Below are positions 23,406-34,519 of a stretch of 64,000 bases of DNA, piece by piece. The notes below the pieces were generated by a model. That model had not been told where the DNA came from and made no database searches. It saw only the letters and a list, made by a program, of their open reading frames with translations. Each line of letters begins with the position of its first letter. Positions within the stretch are counted from its first letter, which is position 1. Made by a program: the position numbers and the translations under genes. The DNA is from Grammothele lineata. Taxonomy: Eukaryota; Basidiomycota; Agaricomycetes; Polyporales; Polyporaceae. The stretch is taken from NCBI GenBank assembly GCA_002150815.3, contig NDFF03000398.1:124001-188000 (forward strand). Reading direction: 5' to 3'.

Positions 23406-23917
23406 GGCGTGGGGTTGTGTCGGAGATAGACAGCGCACCAAGGGGCAAATAGACAGCTTGTAGAGCAGACGAAGAAGAGGGCGATGCGAGCGATGTTTCA
23501 TTATCGAACCGTGCTACTTGTGACGAGCGAGGTACAAACGAGAAACATTGGGCGCCGACGAAAGCGGGTGCCTGTAGGAGCGCTGGACCTGCCGCAGACC
23601 TGTCAGCACGTGACCGCGACGCGACAAAGGAGGCGGACTCTCAAAAGTGTGGCCCGGACACGCGGTGCTTTAGCTTAAGTCCCGGCCACAGTCGCGTTTA
23701 AGTAGCACTCGCCCCAGAGCAACACCTCTACCCCCGACCACATCCTCGCCAACCACGCTTGCCCCGCCGCGCCCCATCCGCTCCTCGCAGATATCCATCC
23801 CGCCTCGACTCACGACTCACGAGTGAGCTCGGCGTTCGCCTCGCGTGCGCGCAACCACTGACAATCCCTCCATCCATCCATGGCCCACCACAACACAATC
23901 CCTCAAGCAGCATCACC
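23406..23917. other. intergenic, promoter region
   Basis: Spacer with a C/T-rich stretch just upstream of the next start at 23918, typical of fungal promoters. No gene was seen. Confidence 0.45.
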
Positions 23918-25354
23918 ATGGCCTTCACCCTCGCCCCACTCTTCAACTTCAACCTCATCATGCTCGAAGATACCCCCGTAGAGCTCATCAACGCTTCCCC
24001 GCGCACGCTCGAGACCCCGCCGGCCCCTCTCCTTCGCGCGCGCAACCTCGGAGAGGTGCCGGCACGATCGGAGTGGCAAGGCCACTACCACAGATACCCA
24101 GAGACGGCAGACGTGAGTGCTCACCTCTATCCCTATTCTCCTCGCGTTAGCCTATGCTGGGGGTGGTTCTGATACCCGGTTATTGCAGGATTGCGAAGAG
24201 ATGATCCCGGTCAGGGCAAGTCGCCGGCTGGTCGGGCTCCCTCCTCTGGAGAACCACCTGGAGCGTACCAACTACGCAACGGCTACGGACGAAGGCATAT
24301 TTGACGCGGAAATACAGCGATGCCTAGGCATGAAACTCTGGAAAGAAATAGAGCAAGCAGAGGTGAGCACCTTTGCCCACTTGGCTGCAGTCCGATATAA
24401 CATACTGACGAGGCCCTCCAGGGCACTGATGTGCTCTTCAGCTACGATGTCGACGCCAAGAACATTGCGGCGGTAGAGAATGCGGTGACCTTCGACTTGA
24501 GGCTGCCGGGAGCGTACCGCACACCCGTCCATCTGCGCACCCGCTTAGGTCTTGGGTCCCCGCCCACGAATGCCCTTCCCACTGCGCGCGCGCATCCGCC
24601 CAGCCCCCGAGCCCTCCGCCTCCAGGACACATGTCCCACCCATGGCCAGTCTCCAGCTCCAGCGCGATGGCCAACCCTCTTGAGGGCGCGCTCCGACAGC
24701 TCACGCTCCAATAGCACCACGTCCACAGCCGGGAGCCTCTCCTCTTCCCGATCACGCACGACCTCCACGTCGAGCACGACCACAGCCGCGACCTCCGTAG
24801 AGGACGACAACCTGAAGCGGTCCCTCTGCACTTCTCCGGAGCCCGACTTCGGAAAGCGCACCGTGCCCGTAGAGGGCGGGATGACCCTGGAGGACTTCCA
24901 AGCCTCTCTCCGAAAGCAGGCCGCCGCGGCGCGGAAGGCGGGCTGGATCGTGTGCGGAGCGCCAGTCGTCGTGCCTGTCGAGGGCGGGATGACCTTGGAC
25001 GAATTCGAGGGGGCGCTTCGAGCGCACGCAGCTGAGGCACGCAGGGCGGGATGGATCGTATGTGGGACCGGCGCGCCAGCGGAAGAGGATGGGGACGCGT
25101 TAGAAGAGGCTAGACGTTGCGAAGACCCAACCGAAGGCGGAACGGCGTCCGAGGGAGGGAAGGGGAACTGCAGCGCGTCGTTTTGGGATGGAGACGCGCC
25201 CTACGACGCGCCGTACGTGATGCGTTGGCCTCTGGGTGGGACGTGGAACCGGAAGGCGAAGCAGCGAAGGATGCCGATGCCGACCGTAGGGCGCGTACTA
25301 TGCCTAGGAGCTGAGAGGTCGGCGGACTCGTCTATGGGGCCCGGGTATATGTAG
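23918..25354 (+). CDS. unrecognised protein with a duplicated 35-residue motif
   Basis: Three exons, 23918-24112, 24189-24362 and 24422-25354, encode 433 residues. The N-terminal part is compact (DCEEMIPVRASRRLVGLPPL, FDAEIQRCLGMKLWKEIEQ). The middle is a Ser/Thr/Arg-rich low-complexity stretch. Then come two near-identical units: VPVEGGMTLEDFQASLRKQ..AARKAGWIVCG and VPVEGGMTLDEFEGALRAH..ARRAGWIVCG. Each is about 35 residues with one invariant Cys, a predicted helix and a WIVCG end. The C-terminus is charged, with no signal peptide or membrane span. I know no family matching this. The frame-consistent introns support a real gene. Confidence 0.65.
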
Positions 25355-25718
25355 GAGGGAGTGAGCCTGTGACAGTTGGAGGAGGTGGATAGCATCTTCG
25401 ATTTCCGGAATGGCGGCGAAGGGAGGGTGGACATGGGAAAGGGGAGGTGGGAGGTGGATATGGGCGAGGGAGTCGCCAGTTGTTCGCGATGGCCGCATAG
25501 TGTTCAGATAAAATTGAAGCATTTAGTCGGCGCGTGGGTCCAATCAAAGCATTTCAGTGCGAGCTGAGAGATGTTGAAGGACGCGAGCGAGGGGGCCATA
25601 CTCGAAACGAGTCAGGAGAAAGACAAGGAGAGCGAATGAGGAGTGTGCTCAAGTTGAAGACGCAAGATACGGTCATCTAACTCTCTTTGATGATTACATG
25701 ACTGAATACAGTAATATT
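25355..25718. other. intergenic, no gene seen
   Basis: Spacer between the duplicated-motif gene and the first tRNA-Arg gene; nothing recognised. Confidence 0.5.
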
Positions 25719-25797
25719 GGCCGCCTGGCGTAATGGCAACGCGTCTGACTACGATAGGGTAATCAGGAGATTGCAGGTTCGACCCCTGCGGTGGTCA
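25719..25797 (+). tRNA. tRNA-Arg (anticodon ACG) with intron, copy 1
   Basis: Cloverleaf with acceptor arms GGCCGCC/GGTGGTC and discriminator A. The anticodon stem TCTGA/TCAGG carries loop CTACGA..A, and the T arm is GCAGG-TTCGACC-CCTGC. A 7-nt intron (TAGGGTA) sits next to the anticodon. A run of five T at 25819-25823 is the likely Pol III terminator. Confidence 0.93.
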
Positions 25798-26136
25798 CTT
25801 TGTGTGTGAGAAGGAATGTTTTTGGAGGTGCACAAGCAGATTCACCTTTTCAGAAGACATATGCCTGTGGATGCATATTGTTTTATAGACTCTCGTTATG
25901 CTAGTTGTCTTAGTTTTCAGCAATGGAACTCTAGTGTTGAACCCTACGCGGAGCATCGCTGTCTATCTGAAGCAGGACTACATGAACACACAGTAGTCAT
26001 TCATACACATCAGCAGACCATCACTCAGATAGCTCCTCACGAAACACGCAAGCTCGCCCCTGGCCCTTCAGGCCAAGCTCCTCCCCTCGTCCCTGACCAG
26101 CACACTACTCAAAAAGATTCCTTCTCACACAGCGAG
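25798..26136. other. spacer between inverted tRNA-Arg genes
   Basis: Both ends hold matching 3' trailers of the two tRNA genes (TGTGTGAGAAGGAAT then a T run, in opposite orientation). The middle has only an unsupported 107-codon frame. Confidence 0.6.
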
Positions 26137-26215
26137 TGACCACCGCAGGGGTCGAACCTGCAATCTCCTGATTAGCCAATCGTAGTCAGACGCGTTGCCA
26201 TTACGCCAGGCGGCC
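26137..26215 (-). tRNA. tRNA-Arg (anticodon ACG) with intron, copy 2
   Basis: Same mature sequence as the copy at 25719, read on the opposite strand. The intron differs (TTGGCTA). The 3' trailer TGTGTGAGAAGGAAT followed by TTTTT is shared with copy 1, so the duplication extended past the gene. Lies tail to tail with copy 1. Confidence 0.93.
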
Positions 26216-27008
26216 GGTAGGTTGAGATGTGGGCGTCAAGTTACGGAGGCGCTCTTTTGGTGGACGAGTCTACAAACCGTGTACGATGGTAAGACAGTTC
26301 GAAGTTCAAACGCTCTCTGGGTACGACACCCCCTGCATGGACGGGGGAAAACAAACGAGACCTCCCAAAAGAGCAGGACAACCTGTAAGGGAAAGGAAAT
26401 GGAGGCGCAGAGGCGCAACCGCGTACGTGTATTGACTTCTGCATGCACAGCCGTCCCGTCCCGCACCCACGATGGAAGCTGGAAGGCTTGGCACGGCGTT
26501 GTCCGCTCCCCACGAGGATCACCGCAGCGAAGTTGTATCGAAGAAGTGCGGCTACTTGCCTCCGCGTGGAGGCTTTGGGGTGATGCCGCAACGGCGCAGC
26601 GAGGGGAAGGTCCGTGCGATGCGATGTGCCGGGCTCGGGTATGTCGCTGCACCGAAGGGGATCGATGAGGCCACAATAACCTTGCACGTCGAACTCGCCG
26701 GATATGCACTCAACGCCTCAACGCACACAAGATAAAGATGCGGAAAGGAACTAGATGATGCGTAGATTACTCTTCTCGTAGTAGCCTAGATAGGACCCCA
26801 GAGTACGCGTACGTGTCATGTCCAGGCAATGGGTATACCCCACCACACGCCCGCACTCCCTCAAAAGGTCCGTCGAAGCCGACGACAACCCCCAACGTGA
26901 CGAACCGAAACATCGAGAAGCAAGTCCATCCCCAACCACCCCAACCAATCACCAAGGTCACATACATGCGAATCGTGATTCATGACATGGCGTGGACGTG
27001 ACGGGACT
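26216..27008. other. intergenic, no supported gene
   Basis: Overlapping frames of up to 157 codons on both strands (26195-26709) lack domains, splice partners or a credible start. Nothing else was recognised. Confidence 0.45.
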
Positions 27009-28315
27009 TCACGCAAACATCGCAACGGCGGAGAGGACACCGACGACGGTGGCGAAGAGCGACATGCTCATCGCCTCCGACGCGCCGCTGCCCGAGCTGC
27101 CGCTCGCGGTGCCGTTCGACGCGGACGTCGCGCTCGTGGGCGCAGAGCTCGCGCCGGAGCGGGTGCCGGTCGAGGTCGCAGAGGAACCGCCCGAGGAGCC
27201 GGAGGCACCGGACGACGACGCGGCGCCGGTGGGCGCAGAGCCGAAGGTGGTGAAGAGCTCGGTGGACGCGAACGTCTTGCAGTTCGAGGTGGCGGCCGCG
27301 GTGGGCTCGTAGGGGACGGTCGTGATGGCGCCAAGGGACTCGGGGGGCTGCGCGTACGACTGGGTCGCGCCCGCGGCATCGGTGTAGAGACCAGGGATAG
27401 GGAAGGAGTCAGAGTCGCAGACCTCGAACTCGCCAGCAGCGAAGCCAGCGAGAGTGTACTTCGAGGGGCAGTTGAAGGACGTGCCGATACGGTCGAGCGT
27501 GTGCTGGCACTTGCCGGCGGCGTTGGGCGCATCGTCCTTGCACCACTTGAAGCAGAACATGTTGTTGCCGATGAACCTGGGTCATCGAAGCTCAGTCCCG
27601 AATACACGATAAAATCAGATGTTACTCACTCGGTCCAGTGGCGAACCTGGTAGAGGTTGCCATCGGGCGAGAAGGTGGTCGAGTAGAGAAGACCGCCGAT
27701 GGGGTTACCACGCTGTATGCGCAGAGATCAGACAGAGTTGCCAATCACGAAAATCGTTGCCACGTACGCCATCCTGTCCTCCAGAGTCGAGCTCACCACC
27801 GAAGTCGCCGTCCTGGATGTTGAGCTTCGTCTGGTCGATGATGCCGGTCATCATGTACGCCTCGCCGTCGGAGATGAGCTGCATGCCCTTGATGGTACCC
27901 TCGGGCATGAGACGGGTGCCGTGGCCTTCCTTGGTGCAGTAGGCAACAACATCACCCTCGGCGGAGCCGATGTCGCTCATCTTGGCGGGGCCCCACAAGC
28001 AGAAGTCTGACCGTCTTTATGAGAACGCTACGCCTTGGGGCCGAGAAAATGAACAGCCTCACCCTGGATGGAGTTCTGAATGATGGTCTGGCAGAGCGAG
28101 GAGTCGCCCTCGGTCGTGCTGTTGCAGATGTTGTACCCGGACTGGTAGCCACGGGTGTAGATGTCATGGCCGTTGAAGTCGAAGACTTGGTAGGGGGCGT
28201 CAGAAGGGCGGGGGTACTGGAGGTCAATGAGGGGAGTGGGGGCGAAGTTGACGGTGGAGGACTGGGCGGCGGCGGCACTAGCGAAAAGGGCAATAGAAAG
28301 AGCGACGGAGGCCAT
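27009..28315 (-). CDS. GPI-anchored 'macrofage activating glycoprotein' family protein A
   Basis: Four exons, 28315-28063, 28006-27768, 27712-27630 and 27576-27009, encode 380 residues. Signal peptide MASVALSIALFASAAAA is followed by family blocks GYQSGYNICNSTTEGDSSLC, DFCLWGPAKMSDIGSAEGDV, VAYCTKEGHGTRLMPEGTIK, MMTGIIDQTKLNIQDGDFGG and FCFKWCKDD. Then come FEVCDSDSFPIPG, YAQPPESLGAITTVPYEP, a Ser/Gly/Ala-rich glycosylated stalk, and a hydrophobic tail (MSLFATVVGVLSAVAMFA) that fits a GPI-anchor signal. These blocks match the basidiomycete family annotated under the name 'macrofage activating glycoprotein', a secreted cell-surface protein of unknown native role. A TATATA box lies near 28416. 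Paralogous to 30522-32073. Confidence 0.87.
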
Positions 28316-30521
28316 GGCGGTGGCGGCGGTAGAGCGAGCGGGCGGGCGGGGGCGAGGGGAGAAGGTGGAGGAGAGACGAAGAGACGAGCGGGGGCGACAA
28401 CAGCGAGGAGGGCGCTATATAGGGCGGCGGGGGTCGGGCCTTGTCTTGACGTGCTTGACACGGCGGGAAGCGTGGTCTTGGGTCTCTTCGAGTCACGCTC
28501 CTCGCGTGGAATGCTGATGCGACGTTCAACCTCACTGATCCCGGCCCTTCCCTGATCGGTCTTCCTCCTTGTCCGCCGCCTGCCATCCTCGATTTCGGCG
28601 GCGAACCGTCGTCAACCTCTCTGGCTGGCCAACTCTCTGACGGCCAACGACGCAAAACGAGACATCCACCGGTCGCACAGAACTCGCGAGGGAGGAGAGA
28701 TCATGCCGTCGAACGGCGGGCAACAACCGCCGTGCCTAGATACAATTTTCAGCGCCTCGTCGACACTTCACTAGAATTCATCTACGCACCTCTCACTCCA
28801 GAGCCTCGCACAGCCGCATTTCTTACTCCAACCGCCTGCACTCCCCATAGGCAGCGTAGGCAGAACAGAAACAAGACTTTACGCACATGTCTCCATCGTC
28901 GCCCGCCACCGCGATCGCCGACACACGCGGCGGTCCCCCCTCCGGGCCATAAGAGGCAACCCAAGCGCCGATCGGGGACAGCCTCTCGTCCTCCGCATCT
29001 CCAGCCTCCAACCATCCAGCCCGCCAGCCCGCCCGCCTCAAGTGGCTTCCTTCACGTCGCCTGCAAGCCGCAAGAAGCGGCTGGACCGGAGACGTTGGAA
29101 CCGAGACCGCCCTGTCTCGCGCGCTCGGCAATGCCGTCGTAGAACGGCGCGATCGACTGGCGGCCGGCGGCGGGACAGGTAGCCGCACGCTTCATCTTAG
29201 ACGGCGGCGCCGGTCACCGCAATGCCCCGCCTGCGCGCATATATACGCACCAGGTTCCCAGCTGACCGTGGCGGGTGCTAGTAGAGCTTGGGGTGGCAAG
29301 GGGGAGGATACGGAGACCAGACATATGCGTACCAGGCTACCCCTCCGCAACCTCTTCTAGCTCCAGGAGGCGTGAAGGGCCCGGCAGGGGAACGCTCAAC
29401 GGGACCTCCGCCCACAGCCGCGTTCTATTTTTGCTCCGCTTCACCGGCATCTTGAACTTGTCGGACGCGTCTAGCAGACAAAAGGGCGGGCGGGGCACGC
29501 AGAAGAGGACTTCATTCGAAGGAATGGCAGAGAGGCATCCCGCGAGGGAGGACGAAGGGGGAAGGTTCGATGTGCGCAGCAGCAACCCATCCAGCGAGGC
29601 TCTATATATGCGTGCGTGTACGCGCAGAAGAGCCAAAATTGGGGCGCAGAAGGCGACGAACGGGCACACTGATATCACTGTCCTGATTGGTATAAATATC
29701 TCTCGAGGACTGCGCGTGGCGTTCGTCCCGCCTCGGGCTTCCTCCGCAGCGCAGCTTACCTTGCATGAAAGTCATTACAGAGCACTCGATCATGAGAAGT
29801 TTAGATGCCTCGAGTTTGTTGAAAAGCAGGAGCAGTTTGAGCTAGTGAGCTTGTACGGACGCGACCCGCACCTCCAAAAAACAGTCAGGCGACATCAACC
29901 CAACGTACCCCGTTCCTTGCTCTGCTCCACATCGTCATGACAGCTTATGCTGTTCCTGCGAGGCGGCAATCTTGGGGGACGCAGAGGTTGGTTTATATAA
30001 AGCCTTCGGGGCCGTCATCGAGGGCGTAGACGGGTATGGTTGAGCTATACCACAGTGCCCGGGCACGGGTGCGTAACCTATGTTACTCACAATGCAGCAG
30101 AAACGTAGCATGGTCCATGCACTGCTGCAAGTCATAGGAATATTTCACGCCCTTTCATGCCTACAAAACAAGTTCTCGTTCAGACTAACAAGGGTGAACG
30201 GGAAGGACGTCGCCTACGCACCTGGAACTGACGGTACGAGGAGTTTTGATAGTGAACTCTAGCACGTCACCGTGTATACGCACTGGCTCCACGGTTTGCG
30301 CTTGATCGTCATTCAGCACAGTCGGCACACGCAAGGCAGCGAGAACATTAATCAACATTAATCAAGTCCATATTCAGGCAAAGCAGTGTATGTAGGTATA
30401 TCAGCAATTCAGACACAACCCTCGGAACGTGCGGCTCGTAACGTCGACATGAACGAGGACGACAAGAATGGCGACAGCAACCTAACACCAAGAGGACAAG
30501 ACGCAACAAGGAGCACGACGC
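28316..30521. other. long intergenic region, no supported gene
   Basis: About 2.2 kb. The left end carries the TATA box of glycoprotein A near 28416-28422. A 221-codon plus frame (29275-29940) and a 136-codon frame (28732-29142) are Arg/Pro/Ser-rich and look like GC-driven chance frames. No RNA gene or transposon signature was found. Confidence 0.45.
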
Positions 30522-32073
30522 TCAAGCGAACATGGCCACAGCAGCGAGGACGCCAACAACAGTCGCGAAGAACGACATGCCCATCGCCTCCGCCGCACCA
30601 CTGCCCGAGCTCCCACTCGCCGTGCCGTTCCCGCTCGCGCTGCTCGTCGTCGGCGCCGCGCCCGCGCTCGTGTGCACAGACGAGCCGGCAGAAGTCGCGG
30701 CCGACGGCACCTTGGCAGTCGTCAGCCCGGACGTCGCGGTCACGGTCGCGCTCGCCCCAGAGCTCGAGCCCGCCGCGGAGCCAGAGGACGCGGACGCGGT
30801 GACGGACGAACCGACGTCGCTCGCGGGCACGCTCGCGGCGAAGACGTCCGAGGACGCGTACGTCTTGCAGTTGCTCGTCGCCGCCGCGGTGGGCGCGTAC
30901 GGCACGGTCGTGATCGCGCCCAGGGACTCGGGGGGCTGGGCGTACGATTGGGTCGCGCCTGCCGAATCGGTGTACACCCCGGGGACGGGGAAGGAGTCCG
31001 AGTCGCAGACCTCGAACTCGCCCGCGGCGAAGCCGGCGAGGGTGTATTTGGAGGGGCAGTTGAAGGAGGTGCCGATGCGGTCGAGGGTGTGTTGGCACTT
31101 GCCGGCGGGGTTCGTGCCGTCGTCTTTGCACCACTTGAAGCAGAAGCCGTTGTCGCCGATGAACCTGCGCGTGCGCGAGAGGTGAGTGCTCTGTTCTATC
31201 TGCGGATGGTCCGGGAAGCGACTCACTCGGTCCAGTGACGGACTTGGTAGAGGTTACCGTCGGGCGAGAAAGTGGTCGAGTACATCAAGCCACCAATAGG
31301 GTTACCGCGCTGTATCCCTCACGTCAGAATCCACACCCGCACACCACACACAACCTGAGATACGCACGCCATCCTGCCCTCCGGCGTCGAGCTCGCCGCC
31401 AAAATCGCCCGCCTGGATGTTGAGCTTCGTCTGGTCGAGTAGGCCGGTCATCATGTACGCCTCGCCGTCGAACAGGAGCTGCATGCCCGTGATCGTGCCC
31501 TCGGGCATCAGGCGCGTGCCGTGGCCCGGCTTCGTGCAGTACGCGACGACGTCGCCCTCTGCGTCCCCGATGTCGCTCATCGTGGCGGGGCCCCAGAGGC
31601 AGAAGTCTGTGGGAGGCGCATGGGCGCGCGCGCGAAGTCAGCGCCGCCGTCATACAACAAGTTCAACAGTTCCGGGTGTTGGTTGGGACGTCCGGGCGCC
31701 CACCTGACGCGCCACCGCCCTTGCCCCTTCATATCGGTTCGCGCCAGACCGCTGAGCCCCGGACATCCATCCCAACCCGCACCCGCACCACCGAACTCAG
31801 TCGCGCGCACAGACACGCACCAAAGATCGAGTTCTGGACCATCGTCTGGCAGAGCGACGAGTCGCCCTCAGTCGTGCTGTTGCAGATATTATACCCGGAC
31901 TGATATCCGCGGGTGTAGATGTCGTGCCCGTTGAAGCCGAAGACCTGGTACGGCGCGTCGGACGGGCGCGGGTACTTGAGGTCCTCGAGCGGCGTCGGCG
32001 CGAAGCCGACCGTCGAGGACTGCGCGGAGACGGCTCCGGCGAGGAGGGCGAGGGAAAGAGCGACGGATGCCAT
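30522..32073 (-). CDS. GPI-anchored 'macrofage activating glycoprotein' family protein B
   Basis: Four exons, 32073-31821, 31606-31368, 31309-31227 and 31164-30522, encode 405 residues. Exons 1-3 have exactly the lengths of those in paralogue A (253, 239 and 83 nt). The first intron is much longer (214 bp). Blocks match the neighbour: signal MASVALSLALLAGAVSA, GYQSGYNICNSTTEGDSSLC, DFCLWGPATMSDIGDAEGDV, CFKWCKDDGTNPAGKCQHTL, FEVCDSDSFPVPGVYT and SLGAITTVPYAPTAAATSNC. The Ser/Thr/Ala stalk is about 25 residues longer than in A and ends in a GPI-type tail (MSFFATVVGVLAAVAMFA). A TATATA element sits near 32233. Predicted cell-surface protein; function unknown. Confidence 0.87.
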
Positions 32074-32611
32074 GGCGTGGCGGTGGGACAAGGCGCAGGC
32101 CTTTAAGAAAAAGTGGTGAGGGGAGGGAAGGGACAAAACGCGTGGGGGCGGCGTCGACTCAGAGGTCGGAGAGGGGGACAAGACCGGGGGGATATGAGGA
32201 GAGACCGGTCGCGCGGGGGCGGATGGCCGCGCTATATACTTGCGGCGCACAGGCCACACAGCGCGTCGGCGACGCCTGTCCACAGCGCGTGTGATGGAGA
32301 TAGACCATCAGTCGTCCGTCTGTGCTGCTGAAGGCGACGGCGTTGATGCACCTGCCGAATTTAGGCATAGCGCGCTGTGTGGCTGCCCGCGCGGACCTTG
32401 ATGACCGACGATCCTGTGCTCTTCATTGGCTCTCGAGGTCGCGGGAAAGATATGACAGGGCCAGGCTCATACAGGTCCGATGAGAGTTCTATTTATACAT
32501 CCTACGGATCGGTACAAATACAGAGATAGTACAGACAAACAGCGACTATATAGCTAATGTTACAAACCATAACTTACACTCTCCATCAACACTCGCCGGT
32601 GAATTGACCGC
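32074..32611. other. intergenic, promoter of glycoprotein B
   Basis: Contains a TATATA element at about 32233-32238, 160 bp upstream of the glycoprotein B start. No other gene was seen. Confidence 0.5.
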
Positions 32612-34152
32612 CTAACACGAGGCGCATGAGGATGGCCATAATGGCGTACCTCGACCGTCGTCCGGGACAGCCTTCCAAACGGAAGAGCTCGGCCACAGCC
32701 ACTCATGCGACTCCTGTGGAGGTTGCGTGAGCTCGGCGTTACCGGAACGAAATATCTGCTCCCCGGTCGCGGATGGACCTGGGCCCCCGCATCCGCGATC
32801 CTTTTCCGCGTCCACAAGGGGCTCTGTGAGCGCTGACATCGCAACGACGTGCGATATCCACGCGACGGCTGGTAGCCACCGGCGCGTGTCTTCTAGTTGT
32901 TTAGCGCGCGACGCCAGATCCGCGCGCATTTTGTACGCGGGAGGTGGAAGCAGGCAACTTGCGCCCGTCTGACTCTCCGCCCAGTGTCCCGAGTCGAAAG
33001 CCCAGATCGACGGAGGCGACCACAGACTACCTGCATAAGACGGACTCGAAAGACGATGAGGTCCATTCCGTGGTGCTTCGGTGTGCGAAGGAGTCCTTGG
33101 TTGCTGGAAAGAAAGACGGCTCCCAAAGAAGCGAAACGGTTCGCTCTCAAGGAAAGAGAGGTCAAGATACTTCGCTGGATCTTCCATAGATTCCCGCTCG
33201 CGCGCGTGGATACGAGCAAAAGGATGGGAGCATGACAGCTCGGGTGTCTCTGGCATTTGACCTGTGCAAGGACCCGCGGACTGTACATTCCAGGATCGAT
33301 GAGTGATGCAGAGCTATTGAATGAAAGTATTAGAGACATACAAATGATTGTCCGGAATAGGACATATCCAGAGGGTCGAGGATAGCCTCTTCCGGCCGAT
33401 GCTCGAAGTTGTTCAGGGTCGCCATCGGATCGTGTAACCGTTCAGCGCCGTTCTCTAGGGTAGGGTCGCTGACCGGAGGCCAACGGAGTACCGGGCTCGA
33501 GCTACGGGGTGGCCAGGTAAGATCAAACGAGACAGCTTCCCGGATTACCGCAACGGGGGCGACACCCGACAGGCCCAGGCCAGGCGCTGGTCCACCCTAA
33601 GAACGTGGACAAATCACAGTCCCATCAGTTCGGTCATAGAACTACGGGTGTCACCGAGAAACCACTCACAGATCTGGAGTGATATTTCACGTCGTCGAGA
33701 ACGGGGTCCCAATCGTATTGCGGGGTGTTGCGAAGGGTAACTTCGGTCAGAATCCTGGATCGCGGCCCAGGGGTGGTGGCATCGCTCGGAGCTTGGGGTT
33801 GAGGTACAGGCGAGGTCGGCAGTGCAGCAGAAGAAGCTGTGGTATATGATGTCGTTGAGAGCGATGGGGTAGATGCATTCCTCGTTCCCAATTGCATAAG
33901 TCGCGGCTGAGAGGCCGAGCTAGCGCACGCGTCTTCTGTCCGTTGACCACCCACCGGTCGCGGGACGCAGGTCGTAGTTTCGTTATGGCGACTGGTTCCT
34001 GCGTCGTCTACGGAAGCTTCGTACGGATAAGGAAATTCTTCGAGTGTGACCCCGGGCCCGGCCAGTCGACGTGGACCGGGCATCTCAGCCACGGTGTTTT
34101 GCAACCACCAAGCACGGTGATCACAACTTGACTTCGGGGTAGACGATGACAT
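32612..34152 (-). CDS. unrecognised three-exon protein, about 468 aa
   Basis: Exons 34152-33670, 33596-33342 and 33280-32612 join in frame: ..DVKYHSRS / GGPAPGLGLSG.. and ..DMSYSGQSF / SAGPCTGQM... Splice sites are consensus (GTGAGT..TTAG and GTATGT..ACAG). Exon 1 is Ser/Thr/Pro-rich and likely disordered. Exon 2 has AVIREAVSFDLTWPPRSS and FEHRPEEAILDPLDMSYSG. Exon 3 includes EDPAKYLDLSFLESEPFRFF and MRADLASRAKQLEDTRRWLP, the latter a likely helix. No known domain or signal peptide was recognised. The 5' end is uncertain because a splice acceptor-like site (AAATCAG) lies just upstream of the chosen ATG, so another exon may exist. Confidence 0.55.
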
Positions 34153-34221
34153 AGACAATATCCTGATTTAAGTCGTGGGTCAGTAGAGCGCAGACATTGG
34201 AAGATAGATCGCGCAAGCTGC

Positions 34222-34258
34222 GTGGTGGTGGTGGTGGTGGTGGTGGTGGTGGTGGTGG
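34222..34258. repeat. (GTG)n microsatellite
   Basis: About 12 uninterrupted GTG/CAC units, directly upstream of the unrecognised gene ending at 32612. Confidence 0.95.
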
Positions 34259-34423
34259 ACGATGAGATAGAAGGCAAGTCTCGCTAGACGCGACATGGCG
34301 CCGCCACCCTGGGAAAACACCGAGTCTCGTGACCGCGACTGGCCATCAGGAATAAATTGCGTTGCCTTAGATCCACCTTAGTGGGTCTTAATCCTCTGAA
34401 TTGTCTGTGAGTTCACCTTACAC

Positions 34424-34519
34424 GGTCTGAAACTGTCTTATTTCGTCTGATTTGTCCTTATTTTAAACTTGAAAGTGTGTAGAAATGTATAAAAAGACGA
34501 TTTAAGACACTGTAAGACC
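34424..34519. repeat. imperfect inverted repeat, MITE-like or hairpin
   Basis: The 25-nt left arm (34424-34448, starting GGTCTGAAACTG) pairs with the right arm (34495-34519) at about 20 of 25 positions around a 46-nt AT-rich loop. Further GTCTTA and GTCTGT/GTCTGA words occur just outside. No flanking target duplication was identified. Confidence 0.5.

Noticed and set aside
29275..29940. 221-codon plus-strand frame
   Set aside because: Arg/Ser-rich composition, no motif, no ATG context or intron support; consistent with GC-rich chance frame.
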